A stretch of 64,000 nucleotides of DNA from Acidisarcina sp963790505 (GCA_963790505.1 CAWBOT010000005.1:62001-126000), one strand, 5' to 3'. Positions 9,982-18,360 are shown, counted from the first letter of the stretch. Translations and numbers: made by a program. The notes: a model not told the origin generated them from the letters alone.

Positions 9982-10578
9982 TCAGGCCCAGAAACGCTCC
10001 ATCTTCAACCGGAATCCCTCAACCGGGCCCTCGCCCTCCAGAAACTCCGGACGAACTATCGTCTCCGGCGCCTGCCCCGGACGATAAACAATGGCGAGCT
10101 TGCGGATCGGGTCGATCAGCCAACCAAGCTGCGCCCCGTTGCTCATCCACTTGCCCATCTTCTTCTCGACGACAGCCGCACGATCGCTCGGCGAACGCAC
10201 TTCAATGACAAACTCAGGGCAAAATTGGCCGAACTTGCGCCTCTCCTCGCGGCTCAAGGCGCTCCATCTCTCCGGCGAAATCCAGGCCGCGTCGGGCAGA
10301 CGAAGGGACGAATCCGGAAGGCGGAACCCGGCATTGTCATTGACCGCAAAGCCCTTGCCCGTCAGCTCCACCCAATCATCCAACTTCTTGAAAACATAGC
10401 CTTCGAAATTGCCGCCTTGCAATCCGGCCGGAGTCATCACGAGGATCTCTCCCCTCTCGTTGATCTCAAATCGATAAGGTTCGTTGGCGGCGCAGAAGGC
10501 GAGGAACTCCTCATCGCTCATCGGAGCCGCCGGAACGATCCTCGCCGGCAAAGCGATCAATTCGAATGTGGATCCCAT
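9982..10578 (-). CDS. Uma2 family (PD-(D/E)XK-like) protein
   Basis: 198 residues of the Uma2/DUF820 family, whose members have a restriction-endonuclease-like fold and are abundant in cyanobacteria and acidobacteria. Motifs are MSDEEFLAFC near the N-terminus, LPDAAWIS (Asp), then EFVIEVRSPSD (E-x-R/K-type core) and GWLIDPIRK. The biological role is unknown for most members; no transposase lies nearby. It is related to the 14136-14747 protein but clearly diverged. It stands alone between ispH and recN. Confidence 0.85.
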   Translation of the reverse strand: MGSTFELIALPARIVPAAPMSDEEFLAFCAANEPYRFEINERGEILVMTPAGLQGGNFEGYVFKKLDDWVELTGKGFAVNDNAGFRLPDSSLRLPDAAWISPERWSALSREERRKFGQFCPEFVIEVRSPSDRAAVVEKKMGKWMSNGAQLGWLIDPIRKLAIVYRPGQAPETIVRPEFLEGEGPVEGFRLKMERFWA

Positions 10579-10620
10579 CGCGACCCTCCTGGCAAAATTC
10601 TACGCGTACACCACCAACAC

Positions 10621-10668
10621 CGGGTGCCCATCCTTCGCGTCCTTGGCTAAGGGGGAGGATCAAATCCC
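10621..10668. repeat. Interspersed GGGTGCCC...GGATCAAATCCC repeat
   Basis: Begins CGGGTGCCCATCC and ends GGGAGGATCAAATCCC with a degenerate hairpin between. It matches the two elements at 12500-12551 and 12587-12640 in its conserved ends and lies in the short gap next to recN. Confidence 0.6.
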
Positions 10669-10703
10669 TTGTCCTAGTATTCCCATTCCCACCGCACTTC
10701 AAC

Positions 10704-12413
10704 TCACCGGCTCGCCTTCAGCATCTGCTCCGCATGTTTCACCGAAGTCTCCGTCACCGCAGCCCCGCTCAACATCCGCGCAATCTCCTGCGTCCGCTCT
10801 GATTCGTCAATCAGTCGCACCGCAGTCTTCGTACGTCCCTGCTGTTCGCGTTTCTCGATGAGGAAGTGCTGATCGGCGAAGGCCGCGATCTGCGGAAGAT
10901 GAGTCACGCACAACACCTGCTGCGCCTTAGATAGAGCCTTGAGCTTTTGCCCCACCGCCTCAGCGGCCCGGCCTCCAATGCCGATGTCAATCTCATCGAA
11001 GACCAAAGTTCGCGGAACCGCAGCCTTGCGCTTACCCTTTGAGGCAGCGTGATTCGCGCCTTCTTCGACGGTGACTTTGAGCGCCAGCAGAACCCGCGAC
11101 ATCTCTCCACCCGAGGCAATCTCATCCAGCGGCTTGAGCGGCTCGCCGGCATTCGTCGCGATCAGGCATTCCACCGTGTCCCAGCCGTGCGCGCTCCAGC
11201 TATCCTCGTCGCGTCGCGACCTCACCTCGACCGCGAACTTCACCTTCATCGCCAGGTCGTTGATCTCTTTCTCCGCCAGCTTCTCGAGGCGCTTCGCAGC
11301 CGACTCGCGCTCCCCACTCAACGCGACCGCAGCCAGACGATAAACCTCCGCCGCCTGCACCAGTTCGGTCTTCAGGCTCTTGAGAATTTCGTCGCGGTTC
11401 TCAATCTCCGCCAGCTTGCCCGCGACCTCTTCTCCATAGGCAATCACCTCGGCCAGCGTCGCGCCATATTTCCGCTTCAGCCGCTCCAGCAGCGCCAGGC
11501 GATCTTCAATCTCCGCCAACCGCTCCGGCGACGCCTGAATTCCCTCGGCATAATCCCGCGCCGTCGCGCCCACATCCTCGACGACCGCCCGCGCCGATGC
11601 CAGCTGCTGCACCGCCTCGACAAACTTGTTGTCATATCGCGCCAGCTCTTCGAGATGCTTCCCCGCCGCCCGCAGCGAACCCTCCGCCGAGTTCGTACCT
11701 TCATACAGCAGCTCATAGGCGCCCAGCGCCGCCGCGTACAACTTCTCGGAGTTGACCAGCACCCGCCGCTCTGTATCGAGTGCATCATCCTCGCCGCCAA
11801 CCGGACGAACCTCTGCAATCTCTTTACTCTGGAAGCTCCACAGATCAGCCGCCCGCAGCCGGTCCTGCTCATCGCGCTGCAGCTCATCCAGCCGCACCGA
11901 AATCTCCCGCCAACGTGAATATGCCCCCGAAACCGCCTCAACCAAAGAACCGTCAGCAGCGATACCAGCAAATCGGTCCAGCAATCCCCTCTGTTGCGCC
12001 GCGTCAAAGGCTCCCAAGGTCTCGCTCTGCGCATGAACCAGCGCCAGCTCCGGGGCAAGCTGCCGCAAAACCGCAACCGTTGCCGGCTGATTGTTCACAT
12101 ATACCCGGCCCTTGCCATTCTGCAGAATCTCCCGCCGCAGAATGATCTCCGCGCCCTCGGCATCGATCCCATTGGCCTCGAGCGTCGCCTCGGCTCCCGG
12201 AGTGCTCTCAAAGACACAAGCCACCACCGCCCGGTCCGCCCCGTGCCGCACCATATCCGAAGAAGCCTTGTCCCCCATCAACAGCGCCAGCGCATCCACC
12301 AGGATCGACTTCCCCGCGCCGGTCTCGCCCGTCAGCAGGTTCAGCCCCGGCCCAAAGACCGCAATCGCATGGTCAATCACCGCATAATTCTCAGCGCGAA
12401 GTTCGAGCAGCAT
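10704..12413 (-). CDS. recN: DNA repair ATPase RecN
   Basis: SMC-like ATPase acting in double-strand break repair. Walker A GETGAGKS is at residues 29-36, with a long coiled-coil centre. The ABC signature LASGGEMSRVLLALK type motif (read here as IASGGEMSRV) and Walker B LVFDEIDIGIGG are in the C-terminal half, followed by the switch His in VTHLPQIAA. Length 569 is normal. The ATG start is MLLELRAENYAVI. It appears to be single-gene, followed by intergenic repeats on its upstream side. Confidence 0.96.
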   Translation of the reverse strand: MLLELRAENYAVIDHAIAVFGPGLNLLTGETGAGKSILVDALALLMGDKASSDMVRHGADRAVVACVFESTPGAEATLEANGIDAEGAEIILRREILQNGKGRVYVNNQPATVAVLRQLAPELALVHAQSETLGAFDAAQQRGLLDRFAGIAADGSLVEAVSGAYSRWREISVRLDELQRDEQDRLRAADLWSFQSKEIAEVRPVGGEDDALDTERRVLVNSEKLYAAALGAYELLYEGTNSAEGSLRAAGKHLEELARYDNKFVEAVQQLASARAVVEDVGATARDYAEGIQASPERLAEIEDRLALLERLKRKYGATLAEVIAYGEEVAGKLAEIENRDEILKSLKTELVQAAEVYRLAAVALSGERESAAKRLEKLAEKEINDLAMKVKFAVEVRSRRDEDSWSAHGWDTVECLIATNAGEPLKPLDEIASGGEMSRVLLALKVTVEEGANHAASKGKRKAAVPRTLVFDEIDIGIGGRAAEAVGQKLKALSKAQQVLCVTHLPQIAAFADQHFLIEKREQQGRTKTAVRLIDESERTQEIARMLSGAAVTETSVKHAEQMLKASR

Positions 12414-12499
12414 GGTTCCTCAGGGAGATTCTTGCATGAACCGCCACGCGCAGGGTGGACTGCTTCGCGCTCCTCTGTCTAACTTCGTCCTCCACCTAA

Positions 12500-12551
12500 G
12501 GGGTGCCCCATATCTGAGCGCGCAAAGCGCGCCAGATGTGGGAGGATCAAA
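12500..12551. repeat. Interspersed GGGTGCCCCAT hairpin repeat
   Basis: GGGGTGCCCCAT, then a hairpin with GCGCGCAAAGCGCGC, then ATGTGGGAGGATCAAA. The outer ATCTG/CAGAT also pairs. It lies in the 297-bp gap between recN and the DinB-like gene, which otherwise shows nothing. Confidence 0.65.
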
Positions 12552-12586
12552 GGCATCGTCCTAATCTCGGCCCCCCACAACCAAAA

Positions 12587-12640
12587 TGGGTGCCCCATCC
12601 TTCCGCGCTTTTTGCGGAAGGGTGGGTGGATCAAATCCCG
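12587..12640. repeat. Interspersed GGGTGCCCCAT hairpin repeat
   Basis: ATGGGTGCCCCATCC followed by a CTTCCGC...GCGGAAG stem and GGGTGGGTGGATCAAATCCC. Second copy in the same gap; the stem sequence differs from the 12500 copy but the ends are shared. Confidence 0.65.
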
Positions 12641-12710
12641 CCACCTCCCCAACCACTTCCCCAAACAAAAATCCCCCATTAAACTTACCCACTGAACCCC
12701 GGAGCCCAAA

Positions 12711-13202
12711 ATGACTATCGCCGAAATCCTCCTGCTCGATTACGAGCCCGAAATCCAGAACACCCGCCGCATCCTCGAACGCATCCCCGACAATGCGCAA
12801 TGGAAGCCCCACGAAAAATCCATGCCCATGGGCCGGCTCGCCGTCCACGTTTCTCGGCTCCCCGACTTCGCCACCACGATCCTCACCACCGACGACCTCA
12901 ATCTCGCCAACCATAAATTCCCCCCGATGGTCTTCGAGAGCACCGAAAAGCTCCTCGCCGATCTCGAACAAACCAGCACCGAAGCCCGCCATGCCCTCCA
13001 ATCCGCCACCGACGAACACCTGCAAGCGAACTGGAAGCTGAGCTGGGGCGAAAAGGTAATCGCCAACGGCCCCCGCGCCGTCCTCTACCGGACCATGTTC
13101 CTCAACCACCTCGTCCACCACCGCGCCCAGCTCACCGTCTACCTCCGCCTCAACGAAGTCCCCGTCCCCGGACTCTACGGCCCATCCGCCGACGAACAGT
13201 AA
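12711..13202 (+). CDS. DinB/YfiT family metal-binding protein
   Basis: 163-residue four-helix bundle protein of the DinB superfamily, whose members bind a divalent metal through three histidines; many act as thiol-dependent transferases or are uncharacterised. The candidate histidines are in AVHVSRL and FLNHLVHHRAQL. The N-terminus (LLDYEPEIQNTRRILERIP) matches acidobacterial members. The ATG start has GGAG eight bases upstream. The next gene begins directly after its TAA, suggesting co-transcription. Confidence 0.85.
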   Translation: MTIAEILLLDYEPEIQNTRRILERIPDNAQWKPHEKSMPMGRLAVHVSRLPDFATTILTTDDLNLANHKFPPMVFESTEKLLADLEQTSTEARHALQSATDEHLQANWKLSWGEKVIANGPRAVLYRTMFLNHLVHHRAQLTVYLRLNEVPVPGLYGPSADEQ

Positions 13203-13631
13203 ATGAGCAAAATCCGCAGCTTCGTCGTTTGGGTGTTTGAAATGCTCTGCGAGGCCATTGGAACCACCTTATGGATGGCGATCCTCGCACTCACGAAGTA
13301 CGGCCCAGATCGCGGACACTATCCCTACGGACACGCGGGGGTTCTTTTCGGGGTTAGCTCATGGGTGCTAATTGAGTTTGCGATCACCGGTTACCTATTA
13401 ACGACGCTGCTCGCTGCCCAATTCTTGCCACGTGCTCGTTGGTTTTTCTATCCCTTAGCCTCGTTTGGCCTTTACCTGATTCATTCGGGAATATTCTTTG
13501 TTTTGGCCGGAAACCGACTACTTAACAAAGAAAACCTAACCATCCAGGTCGGCGGAGCATGTATTGCCTTCGGACTCACACTAATCGGAGATCGCTTCCG
13601 ACGGCGCGGCTCGCTCGTTTTCGGATTTTAG
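13203..13631 (+). CDS. Small integral membrane protein, unknown
   Basis: 142 residues. Three or four hydrophobic segments are evident, around residues 10-30, 48-72, 80-103 and 112-128. No motif that I recognise is present. It starts immediately after the stop of the DinB-like gene without its own clear ribosome site, so translational coupling is likely. Its base composition is a little more AT-rich than the upstream gene. Confidence 0.65.
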   Translation: MSKIRSFVVWVFEMLCEAIGTTLWMAILALTKYGPDRGHYPYGHAGVLFGVSSWVLIEFAITGYLLTTLLAAQFLPRARWFFYPLASFGLYLIHSGIFFVLAGNRLLNKENLTIQVGGACIAFGLTLIGDRFRRRGSLVFGF

Positions 13632-13640
13632 ACCTGAATG

Positions 13641-13672
13641 CCGGGTGCCCCATGTCCCTGTCGACATGGGTT
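13641..13672. repeat. Interspersed GGGTGCCCCATGTC hairpin
   Basis: CCGGGTGCCCCATGTCCCTGTCGACATGGGTT: CCCATGTC pairs with GACATGGG around a four-base loop. Member of the same family as 16041 and 20270, located between two convergent genes where it could serve as a bidirectional terminator. Confidence 0.65.
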
Positions 13673-13680
13673 TCCTAGAG

Positions 13681-14082
13681 TCACAATCGCGGCAAGAACA
13701 CGTCTGCCGGCAGATGGAAGCGCTGACTAAGTCCAACGATCAGCTTGACAGTAAGCTCCCGCTGTCCCGACAGAAACATTGACACGGCACTCTCGTTGCC
13801 AAACTCAGGAATCAAGTCCCTTTGCTTCAAGCCCTGCTGCTCCATGAGATATCTGACAATCCGGTCTGGCGTCGATTTGGGCAGCGGGTAGTGCCCATCC
13901 TCATAAGAGGAAACCAGTAGAGAAAGAAGGTTGATAGCCTCAATCTGATCGCGCGTCGGCTCCTCGATCGCGGTGAGATGAAAGAGGACCTCCGTATACT
14001 CTGCAAGGTCTTCATCGGTGTGAATGACGCGAGGCCCGCCTTGCGCGATCGTCTCAGCCAGGTCTGCCAAAAGTGTGCTCAT
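13681..14082 (-). CDS. HigA-like HTH antitoxin/transcription regulator
   Basis: 133 residues. The N-terminal half resembles the HigA-type dimerisation region (VIHTDEDLAEYTEVLFHL). The C-terminal half is an XRE helix-turn-helix (LMEQQGLKQRDLIPEFGNES, then VSMFLSGQRELT). No HigB toxin gene is adjacent; the preceding gene on the same strand, 53 bp away, encodes an Uma2 protein. It may be an orphan regulator or partner of that protein. Start ATG at 14082 is preceded by AGGAGG-like sequence (ACAGGAGGTTTGGCAG). Confidence 0.8.
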   Translation of the reverse strand: MSTLLADLAETIAQGGPRVIHTDEDLAEYTEVLFHLTAIEEPTRDQIEAINLLSLLVSSYEDGHYPLPKSTPDRIVRYLMEQQGLKQRDLIPEFGNESAVSMFLSGQRELTVKLIVGLSQRFHLPADVFLPRL

Positions 14083-14135
14083 CTGCCAAACCTCCTGTCC
14101 CAGTTGCTGCGGAACGCGACCACGCGACCGAAGTA

Positions 14136-14747
14136 CTAAACCTCGTAGCAGCGCCAGATTCGGCCCAAATCAAGCGTGAACCCATTGACCGGCCCACTGC
14201 CTTGAAGCGTCGCCGCCATGACGCAAACCGGAGCAACGCCGCGCTGATAAACGAAGACCCGCTTCTTGTAAGGATCGATCAACCACCCCAGGCTCACGCC
14301 ATTCTCGATCCACAACTCCATCTTCGCCTTGGCAGGCTTCAATCGATCGGTCGGCGAAATCAACTCCACCACGAAGTCAGGAGCAAGACGCAGGAACTTC
14401 GCCAGCATTTTCTTATCAAGCCCCTTCAGCTTCTCCGGCAAGACATAGGCCGCATCCGGGTTGAGCATCGAGCCGTCGGGAAGGAAGAACCCGCAGTTTG
14501 AGTCGAACATCCGTCCCCGTTCATGCTCATTCCACCAGCTCCGCAACTGCCAAACTATCTCCGCGTTGCCGTCGCTCCCGCTGCCTCCCGTCGGTGCATG
14601 CACAAGGACCTGCCCTTCTTTCGTCCGCTCCAGTCGAAACAGATCATTCGCCAGACAGAACGCCTCAAAGTCATCGTCTGACAGAAAGGTCGGGGAAACG
14701 AGGCTCACCGGCAATGTCTTCACGGGAAGATGGAGGGCCGCGTTCAT
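14136..14747 (-). CDS. Uma2 family (PD-(D/E)XK-like) protein
   Basis: 203 residues with the Uma2 core: LSDDDFEAFCLAND near the N-terminus, LNPDAAYVLP, PDFVVELISPTDRLKPAKAKM and SLGWLIDPYKKRVFVYQ. It retains the Asp and Glu expected of the restriction-endonuclease-like fold. The ATG start MNAALHLPVK lies just downstream of the divergent ribosomal operon's leader. It is followed on the same strand by the HigA-like regulator. Confidence 0.85.
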   Translation of the reverse strand: MNAALHLPVKTLPVSLVSPTFLSDDDFEAFCLANDLFRLERTKEGQVLVHAPTGGSGSDGNAEIVWQLRSWWNEHERGRMFDSNCGFFLPDGSMLNPDAAYVLPEKLKGLDKKMLAKFLRLAPDFVVELISPTDRLKPAKAKMELWIENGVSLGWLIDPYKKRVFVYQRGVAPVCVMAATLQGSGPVNGFTLDLGRIWRCYEV

Positions 14748-15029
14748 GCCCTGATTTTATGCTCAGAACGTGGGTTCTCGGCGGGAATCCCCAACATTCC
14801 GTTGACTCTCCCACCCACCTGCGGTATTCTTTAGTTCTTGCGCAGTTCCGCGCTTGCGTCCCTGTGTGTTCGCACTTTTCCCACAGCGATGCTCACCCGG
14901 AAGGCCCTTCAGCCTCAAGTCTGCGCCGCTCACGCGAACCTAAAGGTTTCTCTCCGTGGGAAGTAGCCCCGCGTGGCAACAAATCGGGATTTGTTTTGAC
15001 CAGAATCTATCGGTTCTAAAGAGGAAGAG
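14748..15029 (+). promoter_or_regulatory. Divergent intergenic region and rplM leader
   Basis: 282 bp without a convincing gene between divergent uma2 and rplM. Immediately before rplM the sequence AAGAGGAAGAG gives a strong ribosome site. The stretch TTGACC near 14996 and the AT-rich tract before it may hold the promoter. No known ribosomal leader structure was recognised. Confidence 0.35.
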
Positions 15030-15464
15030 ATGTCGACTTTTGTTCCAAGCGCAAATGCGATCGACCGCAAGTGGTATGTAGTGGACGCCAGCGGCAAGAC
15101 CCTGGGCCGCCTCGCCACCGTCGCCGCCAGCTACCTGGCCGGCAAGCGGAGCCCGCAATACACCCCCTATATCGATGTGGGCGACCACATCATCGTGATC
15201 AACGCCGAGAAGATCCGGCTGACCGGCCTCAAGAGCCAGACCAAGCTCTATCGCCGCTACACCGGCTTCCCCGGCGGCCTGCGCGAAGAGTCTTTCGTCC
15301 GCCTCCTCGCCCGGCGCCCCGAAAAGATCGTCGAAGAAGCCATCAAGGGCATGCTCCCCAAGACCAAGATGGGCCGCAAGATGTACACCAAGCTCCAGGT
15401 TTACAAGGGCGACAAGCACCCTCACCAGGCGCAGCAGCCCCAGCCGCTGGAAATCAGCGCATAA
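15030..15464 (+). CDS. rplM: 50S ribosomal protein L13
   Basis: 144 residues, normal for L13. Family landmarks are RKWYVVDASGKTLGRLAT, GDHIIVINAEKI, LTGLKSQTKLYRRYTGFPGGLR and GMLPKTKMGRKMYTKLQVYKGDKHPH. It assembles early on 23S rRNA. The start has an AGAGGAAGAG ribosome site. It is paired with rpsI 120 bp downstream, the conserved L13-S9 unit, with a double hairpin repeat in between. Confidence 0.98.
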   Translation: MSTFVPSANAIDRKWYVVDASGKTLGRLATVAASYLAGKRSPQYTPYIDVGDHIIVINAEKIRLTGLKSQTKLYRRYTGFPGGLREESFVRLLARRPEKIVEEAIKGMLPKTKMGRKMYTKLQVYKGDKHPHQAQQPQPLEISA

Positions 15465-15493
15465 AAGATTTGGCAAAGTTTTGTCCGAATTTC

Positions 15494-15561
15494 GGTGGAA
15501 GCAGTGGGCTTTAGCCCACTGAATTAGGCACAGATTCATAGGGCTTTAGCCCTGGGCTCTT
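15494..15561. repeat. GTGGGCTTTAGCCCAC hairpin repeat
   Basis: GGTGGAAGCAGTGGGCTTTAGCCCACTGAA (15494-15523) is followed by AGGGCTTTAGCCCTGGGCTCTT (15540-15561). The same two-hairpin arrangement recurs downstream of rpsB at 17135. It sits between rplM and rpsI without blocking the operon in an obvious way, as it lacks a T-tract. Confidence 0.65.
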
Positions 15562-15584
15562 AAGAATTCAAGACTAGGACGGTT

Positions 15585-15980
15585 ATGGCAGATCTGGTTC
15601 AGTATTACGGCACGGGACGGCGCAAGTCGGCAATCGCCCGCGTATTCCTTCGCCCCGGCACCGGCAACTTCAAGATCAACGGCAAGGGTTACGAGGAATA
15701 TTTCGTCACCGAACAGCAGCGCGTCTCGGCCAAGCAGCCCCTGGTCCTGACCGAGCTCCTCTCCAGCTTCGACGTGGTCACCACCGTCCGTGGCGGAGGC
15801 GTCTCCGGCCAGGCCGATGCGGTCAAGATGGGCATCGCCCGCGCCCTGCTCGAGTTCAACATCGAGCTCCGCAAGCAGCTCAAGGCCGATGGCCTGCTCT
15901 CGCGCGACGCCCGCATCAAGGAACGTAAGAAGTATGGACAGAAGGGTGCACGCGCACGCTTCCAGTTCAGCAAGCGCTAA
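15585..15980 (+). CDS. rpsI: 30S ribosomal protein S9
   Basis: 131 residues. It starts MADLVQYYGTGRRKSAIARVF and ends with the basic tail KKYGQKGARARFQFSKR that reaches the decoding P site. TVRGGGVSGQADAVKMGIARAL is also diagnostic. Length and ends are normal. It follows rplM; rpsB and tsf follow on the same strand after repeat-bearing gaps, so the four may be separate or loosely linked transcription units. Confidence 0.98.
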   Translation: MADLVQYYGTGRRKSAIARVFLRPGTGNFKINGKGYEEYFVTEQQRVSAKQPLVLTELLSSFDVVTTVRGGGVSGQADAVKMGIARALLEFNIELRKQLKADGLLSRDARIKERKKYGQKGARARFQFSKR

Positions 15981-16040
15981 AGAGAAGCAAGCAGGAATTT
16001 TTTGAAATGTTTGGTGCCCTGTTTGGGTACCTAATCAGAA

Positions 16041-16080
16041 TCGGGTGCCCCAGGTCCCTGTAGTTGGGACCTGGGTTCTC
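16041..16080. repeat. Interspersed GGGTGCCCCAGGTC hairpin
   Basis: TCGGGTGCCCCAGGTCCC and GGGACCTGGGTTCTC flank a short TGTAGTT loop; CCCAGGTCCC pairs perfectly with GGGACCTGGG. It lies between rpsI and rpsB. Confidence 0.65.
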
Positions 16081-16160
16081 AAGTTTTGGTAAGTAACCAA
16101 TCTCCCCGCCAGGGGAATAAATTCCGGCCAACCCGGAATGCAATCTAAATAGGAGGCTGT

Positions 16161-17072
16161 TTGGCTAACATCACCATGAAGGAGCTGCTCGAAGCGGGAG
16201 TCCACTTCGGGCATCAGACGAAGCGCTGGAACCCCCGCATGAAGGAATACATCTTCGGCGAGCGCAACGGCATTTACATCATCGATCTGCAAAAGACCTT
16301 GAAGATGTTCAAGGAGGCCAGCAAGTGGGTCACTGACCTGACCGCAACTGGCAAGGTCATTCTTTTTGTCGGCACCAAGCGGCAGGCGCAGGACGCCATC
16401 GCCGAGGAAGCCAACCGCTGCGGCATGTTCTATATCAACAACCGCTGGCTGGGTGGGCTCTTGACAAACTGGATCACCGTGCAGAAATCGGTAAAGCGCC
16501 TTCAGGAACTCGATGAAATGGCTACAGACGGCCGCTACGAACTGCTCACCAAGAAGGAAGTCATCAAGCTCGAGCGCGAGCGCAAGCACCTCCAGGCCAA
16601 CCTGGCCGGCATCAAGAACATGAAGCGTCTGCCCGACGCCCTGTTCATCGTCGACTCGAACAACGAAGCGATCGCCGTCGCCGAGGCCCGCAAGCTCGGC
16701 ATCCCGGTCGTCGCCGTCGTCGACACCAACTGCGACCCGACCGTCGTCGACTACGTGATTCCCGGCAACGATGACGCCCTGCGCGCCATCCGGCTGTTTA
16801 CCTCCAAAATTTCGGACTCGGTCATCGAAGGCGTCCAGATGCACACCGACAAGGCCTACCAGAACCTCGCCGGCGTCTCTGCCTCAGCCGATATCGAGAC
16901 AGCTGAATCCGAGGACAAGCCCGTCGAGCACGCCGGTCTCAGCCCCGAAGAATTTGCCGGAGACGAGCCCGAGGTCGATCTCGAAGCAGCCCTCGGCGGC
17001 GGAATCCGCAAGGCCCCGGCCGCCGTCACCGCTCTCGACGAACCCGAGGTTGTCGAGCAGGCCGCACTCTAA
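16161..17072 (+). CDS. rpsB: 30S ribosomal protein S2
   Basis: 303 residues. It begins with TTG, chosen because AGGAGG lies four bases upstream and the protein then starts MANITMKELLEAGVHFGHQ, the family N-terminus. Further landmarks are NNRWLGGLLTNW and PDALFIVDSNNEAIAVAEARKLGIP. About 65 C-terminal residues beyond the usual end form an acidic, alanine-rich tail (EDKPVEHAGLSPEEF, DEPEVVEQAAL), common in acidobacterial and deltaproteobacterial S2. tsf follows, as usual. Confidence 0.97.
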   Translation: MANITMKELLEAGVHFGHQTKRWNPRMKEYIFGERNGIYIIDLQKTLKMFKEASKWVTDLTATGKVILFVGTKRQAQDAIAEEANRCGMFYINNRWLGGLLTNWITVQKSVKRLQELDEMATDGRYELLTKKEVIKLERERKHLQANLAGIKNMKRLPDALFIVDSNNEAIAVAEARKLGIPVVAVVDTNCDPTVVDYVIPGNDDALRAIRLFTSKISDSVIEGVQMHTDKAYQNLAGVSASADIETAESEDKPVEHAGLSPEEFAGDEPEVDLEAALGGGIRKAPAAVTALDEPEVVEQAAL

Positions 17073-17098
17073 AGCCACTCAACAGACTCAACCCTCTG

Positions 17099-17123
17099 AA
17101 GCGTGGCCAACCCGGCCACGCTT
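17099..17123. terminator. Strong hairpin after rpsB
   Basis: AAGCGTGGCC and GGCCACGCTT form a perfect 10-bp stem around AACCC. No clear T-run follows, so it may terminate weakly or stabilise the rpsB mRNA end. Confidence 0.6.
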
Positions 17124-17134
17124 CATCTGTGTGT

Positions 17135-17290
17135 GGTGGAAGCAGTGGGCTCTAGCCCACTGAATAAGACATGTGAACACGAGGCCTTTAGGCCTGGGCT
17201 CTTGAAGACAGAGGTTTTTTGAAGGGGCACGGCCTCAGCCGTGCCATCTATAGACCGGAACAAGAAGGGGCTTCAGCCCGGAGGGCTCTC
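17135..17290. repeat. Cluster of AGCCCAC-type hairpin repeats
   Basis: Four short palindromes in a row before tsf: GTGGGCTCTAGCCCAC, AGGCCTTTAGGCCT, GGCACGGCCTCAGCCGTGCC and GGGGCTTCAGCCC. The first two repeat the pair seen at 15494. The shared loop pattern CTTTAG/CTTCAG/CCTCAG with changing stems suggests one repeat family with covarying arms. Confidence 0.65.
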
Positions 17291-17334
17291 ACAGGCCTTC
17301 TACAGAACAGATTTAAAATAGAACTGGAGAAACA

Positions 17335-17988
17335 ATGTCGACCATGACTGAAACCCCAATTTCCGCCGCCCAGGTTAAGGACCTCCGCGAAAAGACCGGC
17401 GCGCCCATGATGGATTGTCGCAGCGCCCTCACCGAAGCCAAGGGCAACATCGAAGAGGCCGTCATCGTCCTGCGCAAAAAGGGCATGGCCTCCGCCGCCA
17501 AGAAGGCCTCCCGCGCCGCCAACGAAGGCGCCGTCGGAACCTACATCCACGCCGGCGGCAAGATCGGCGTCCTCGTCGAGATCAACTGTGAGTCCGACTT
17601 CGTCGCCCGCACCGAAGACTTCCAGGAGCTGATGAAGGACATCGCCATGCACATCGCAGCGACCGACCCGCGCTACGTCCGCCGCGAAGATGTCACCGCG
17701 GAAGACCTCGACCGCGAGAAGGACGTCTACCGCGCCCAGGCCGCCGCCACCGGCAAGCCCGCGCCCGTCGTCGAGAAGATCGTCGAAGGCAAGATGAGCA
17801 AGTTCTACGAAGAGGTCTGCCTCCTCGATCAGCCCTTCATCAAGGACCAGACCGTCGCCATCAAGGACATGATCGCCACCAAGGTCGGCAAGCTCGGAGA
17901 AAACATAACCGTCCGCCGCTTCGCCCGCTTCAAAGTAGGCGACACCAACTGGACCGTAGCCCAAACCAAACTCTCCACAGAAGAGTAA
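17335..17988 (+). CDS. tsf: Elongation factor Ts
   Basis: 217 residues, the short EF-Ts type. VKDLREKTGAPMMDCRSAL is the N-terminal UBA-like domain, and the TDFV-type exchange motif appears as ESDFVARTEDF. It recycles EF-Tu-GDP. GGAG lies five bases before the ATG. Its last 200 bases recur in a diverged copy at 18970-19184, and the inserted segment between them carries two unrelated genes, so the 3' end seen here may itself have been replaced by recombination. Confidence 0.97.
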   Translation: MSTMTETPISAAQVKDLREKTGAPMMDCRSALTEAKGNIEEAVIVLRKKGMASAAKKASRAANEGAVGTYIHAGGKIGVLVEINCESDFVARTEDFQELMKDIAMHIAATDPRYVRREDVTAEDLDREKDVYRAQAAATGKPAPVVEKIVEGKMSKFYEEVCLLDQPFIKDQTVAIKDMIATKVGKLGENITVRRFARFKVGDTNWTVAQTKLSTEE

Positions 17989-18012
17989 GCATCAGCGGCA
18001 ACCAAACAGAGG

Positions 18013-18046
18013 GCCCGGAGCATCGCTCCCGGCCTTCTTGCTTTTC
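18013..18046 (+). terminator. Rho-independent terminator of tsf
   Basis: GGCCCGGAGC-ATC-GCTCCCGGCC forms a stem with one mismatch, followed by TTCTTGCTTTT. It lies 25 bases after the tsf stop. Confidence 0.75.
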
Positions 18047-18090
18047 CCAGCTAATTGCGGAGCATCCATCAGCAGCAGTATCATCTGAGC

Positions 18091-18360
18091 ATGAGCCCCG
18101 CGCGCAAACCGATCGTCATTCGCAGCAAGCCCCTCAGCACCTATGAGGTCGCCGAAATACTCGGCGTATCGAGGAAGCGCACCGACGAATTGATCGCGAT
18201 GGCCCGCGGCGCGGGCGCAAAGTCGAGCACCAACCCGAAGCGAGCCGCCAAGGCGAACGGCTCCGCCCCTGTCGCAGCCCGTCAAAACCGCACAAGGAAG
18301 ACGTCCGTCGTCGCTATGGACCAGAGATCGGCCGCCCCCGAGCAGGCAGTTGGCGACTGA
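18091..18360 (+). CDS. Small HTH protein, first gene of tsf-flanked cassette
   Basis: About 89 residues from the ATG at 18091. Residues 12-32 (LSTYEVAEILGVSRKRTDEL) form a helix-turn-helix of the excisionase/MerR type, followed by a basic, disordered Ala/Lys/Arg tail. There is no clear ribosome site; an in-frame TTG at 18055 is a weaker alternative. It overlaps the next gene by about 11 bases, so the pair is probably co-translated and the HTH protein may regulate it. It lies between the two tsf 3' ends. Confidence 0.65.
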   Translation: MSPARKPIVIRSKPLSTYEVAEILGVSRKRTDELIAMARGAGAKSSTNPKRAAKANGSAPVAARQNRTRKTSVVAMDQRSAAPEQAVGD

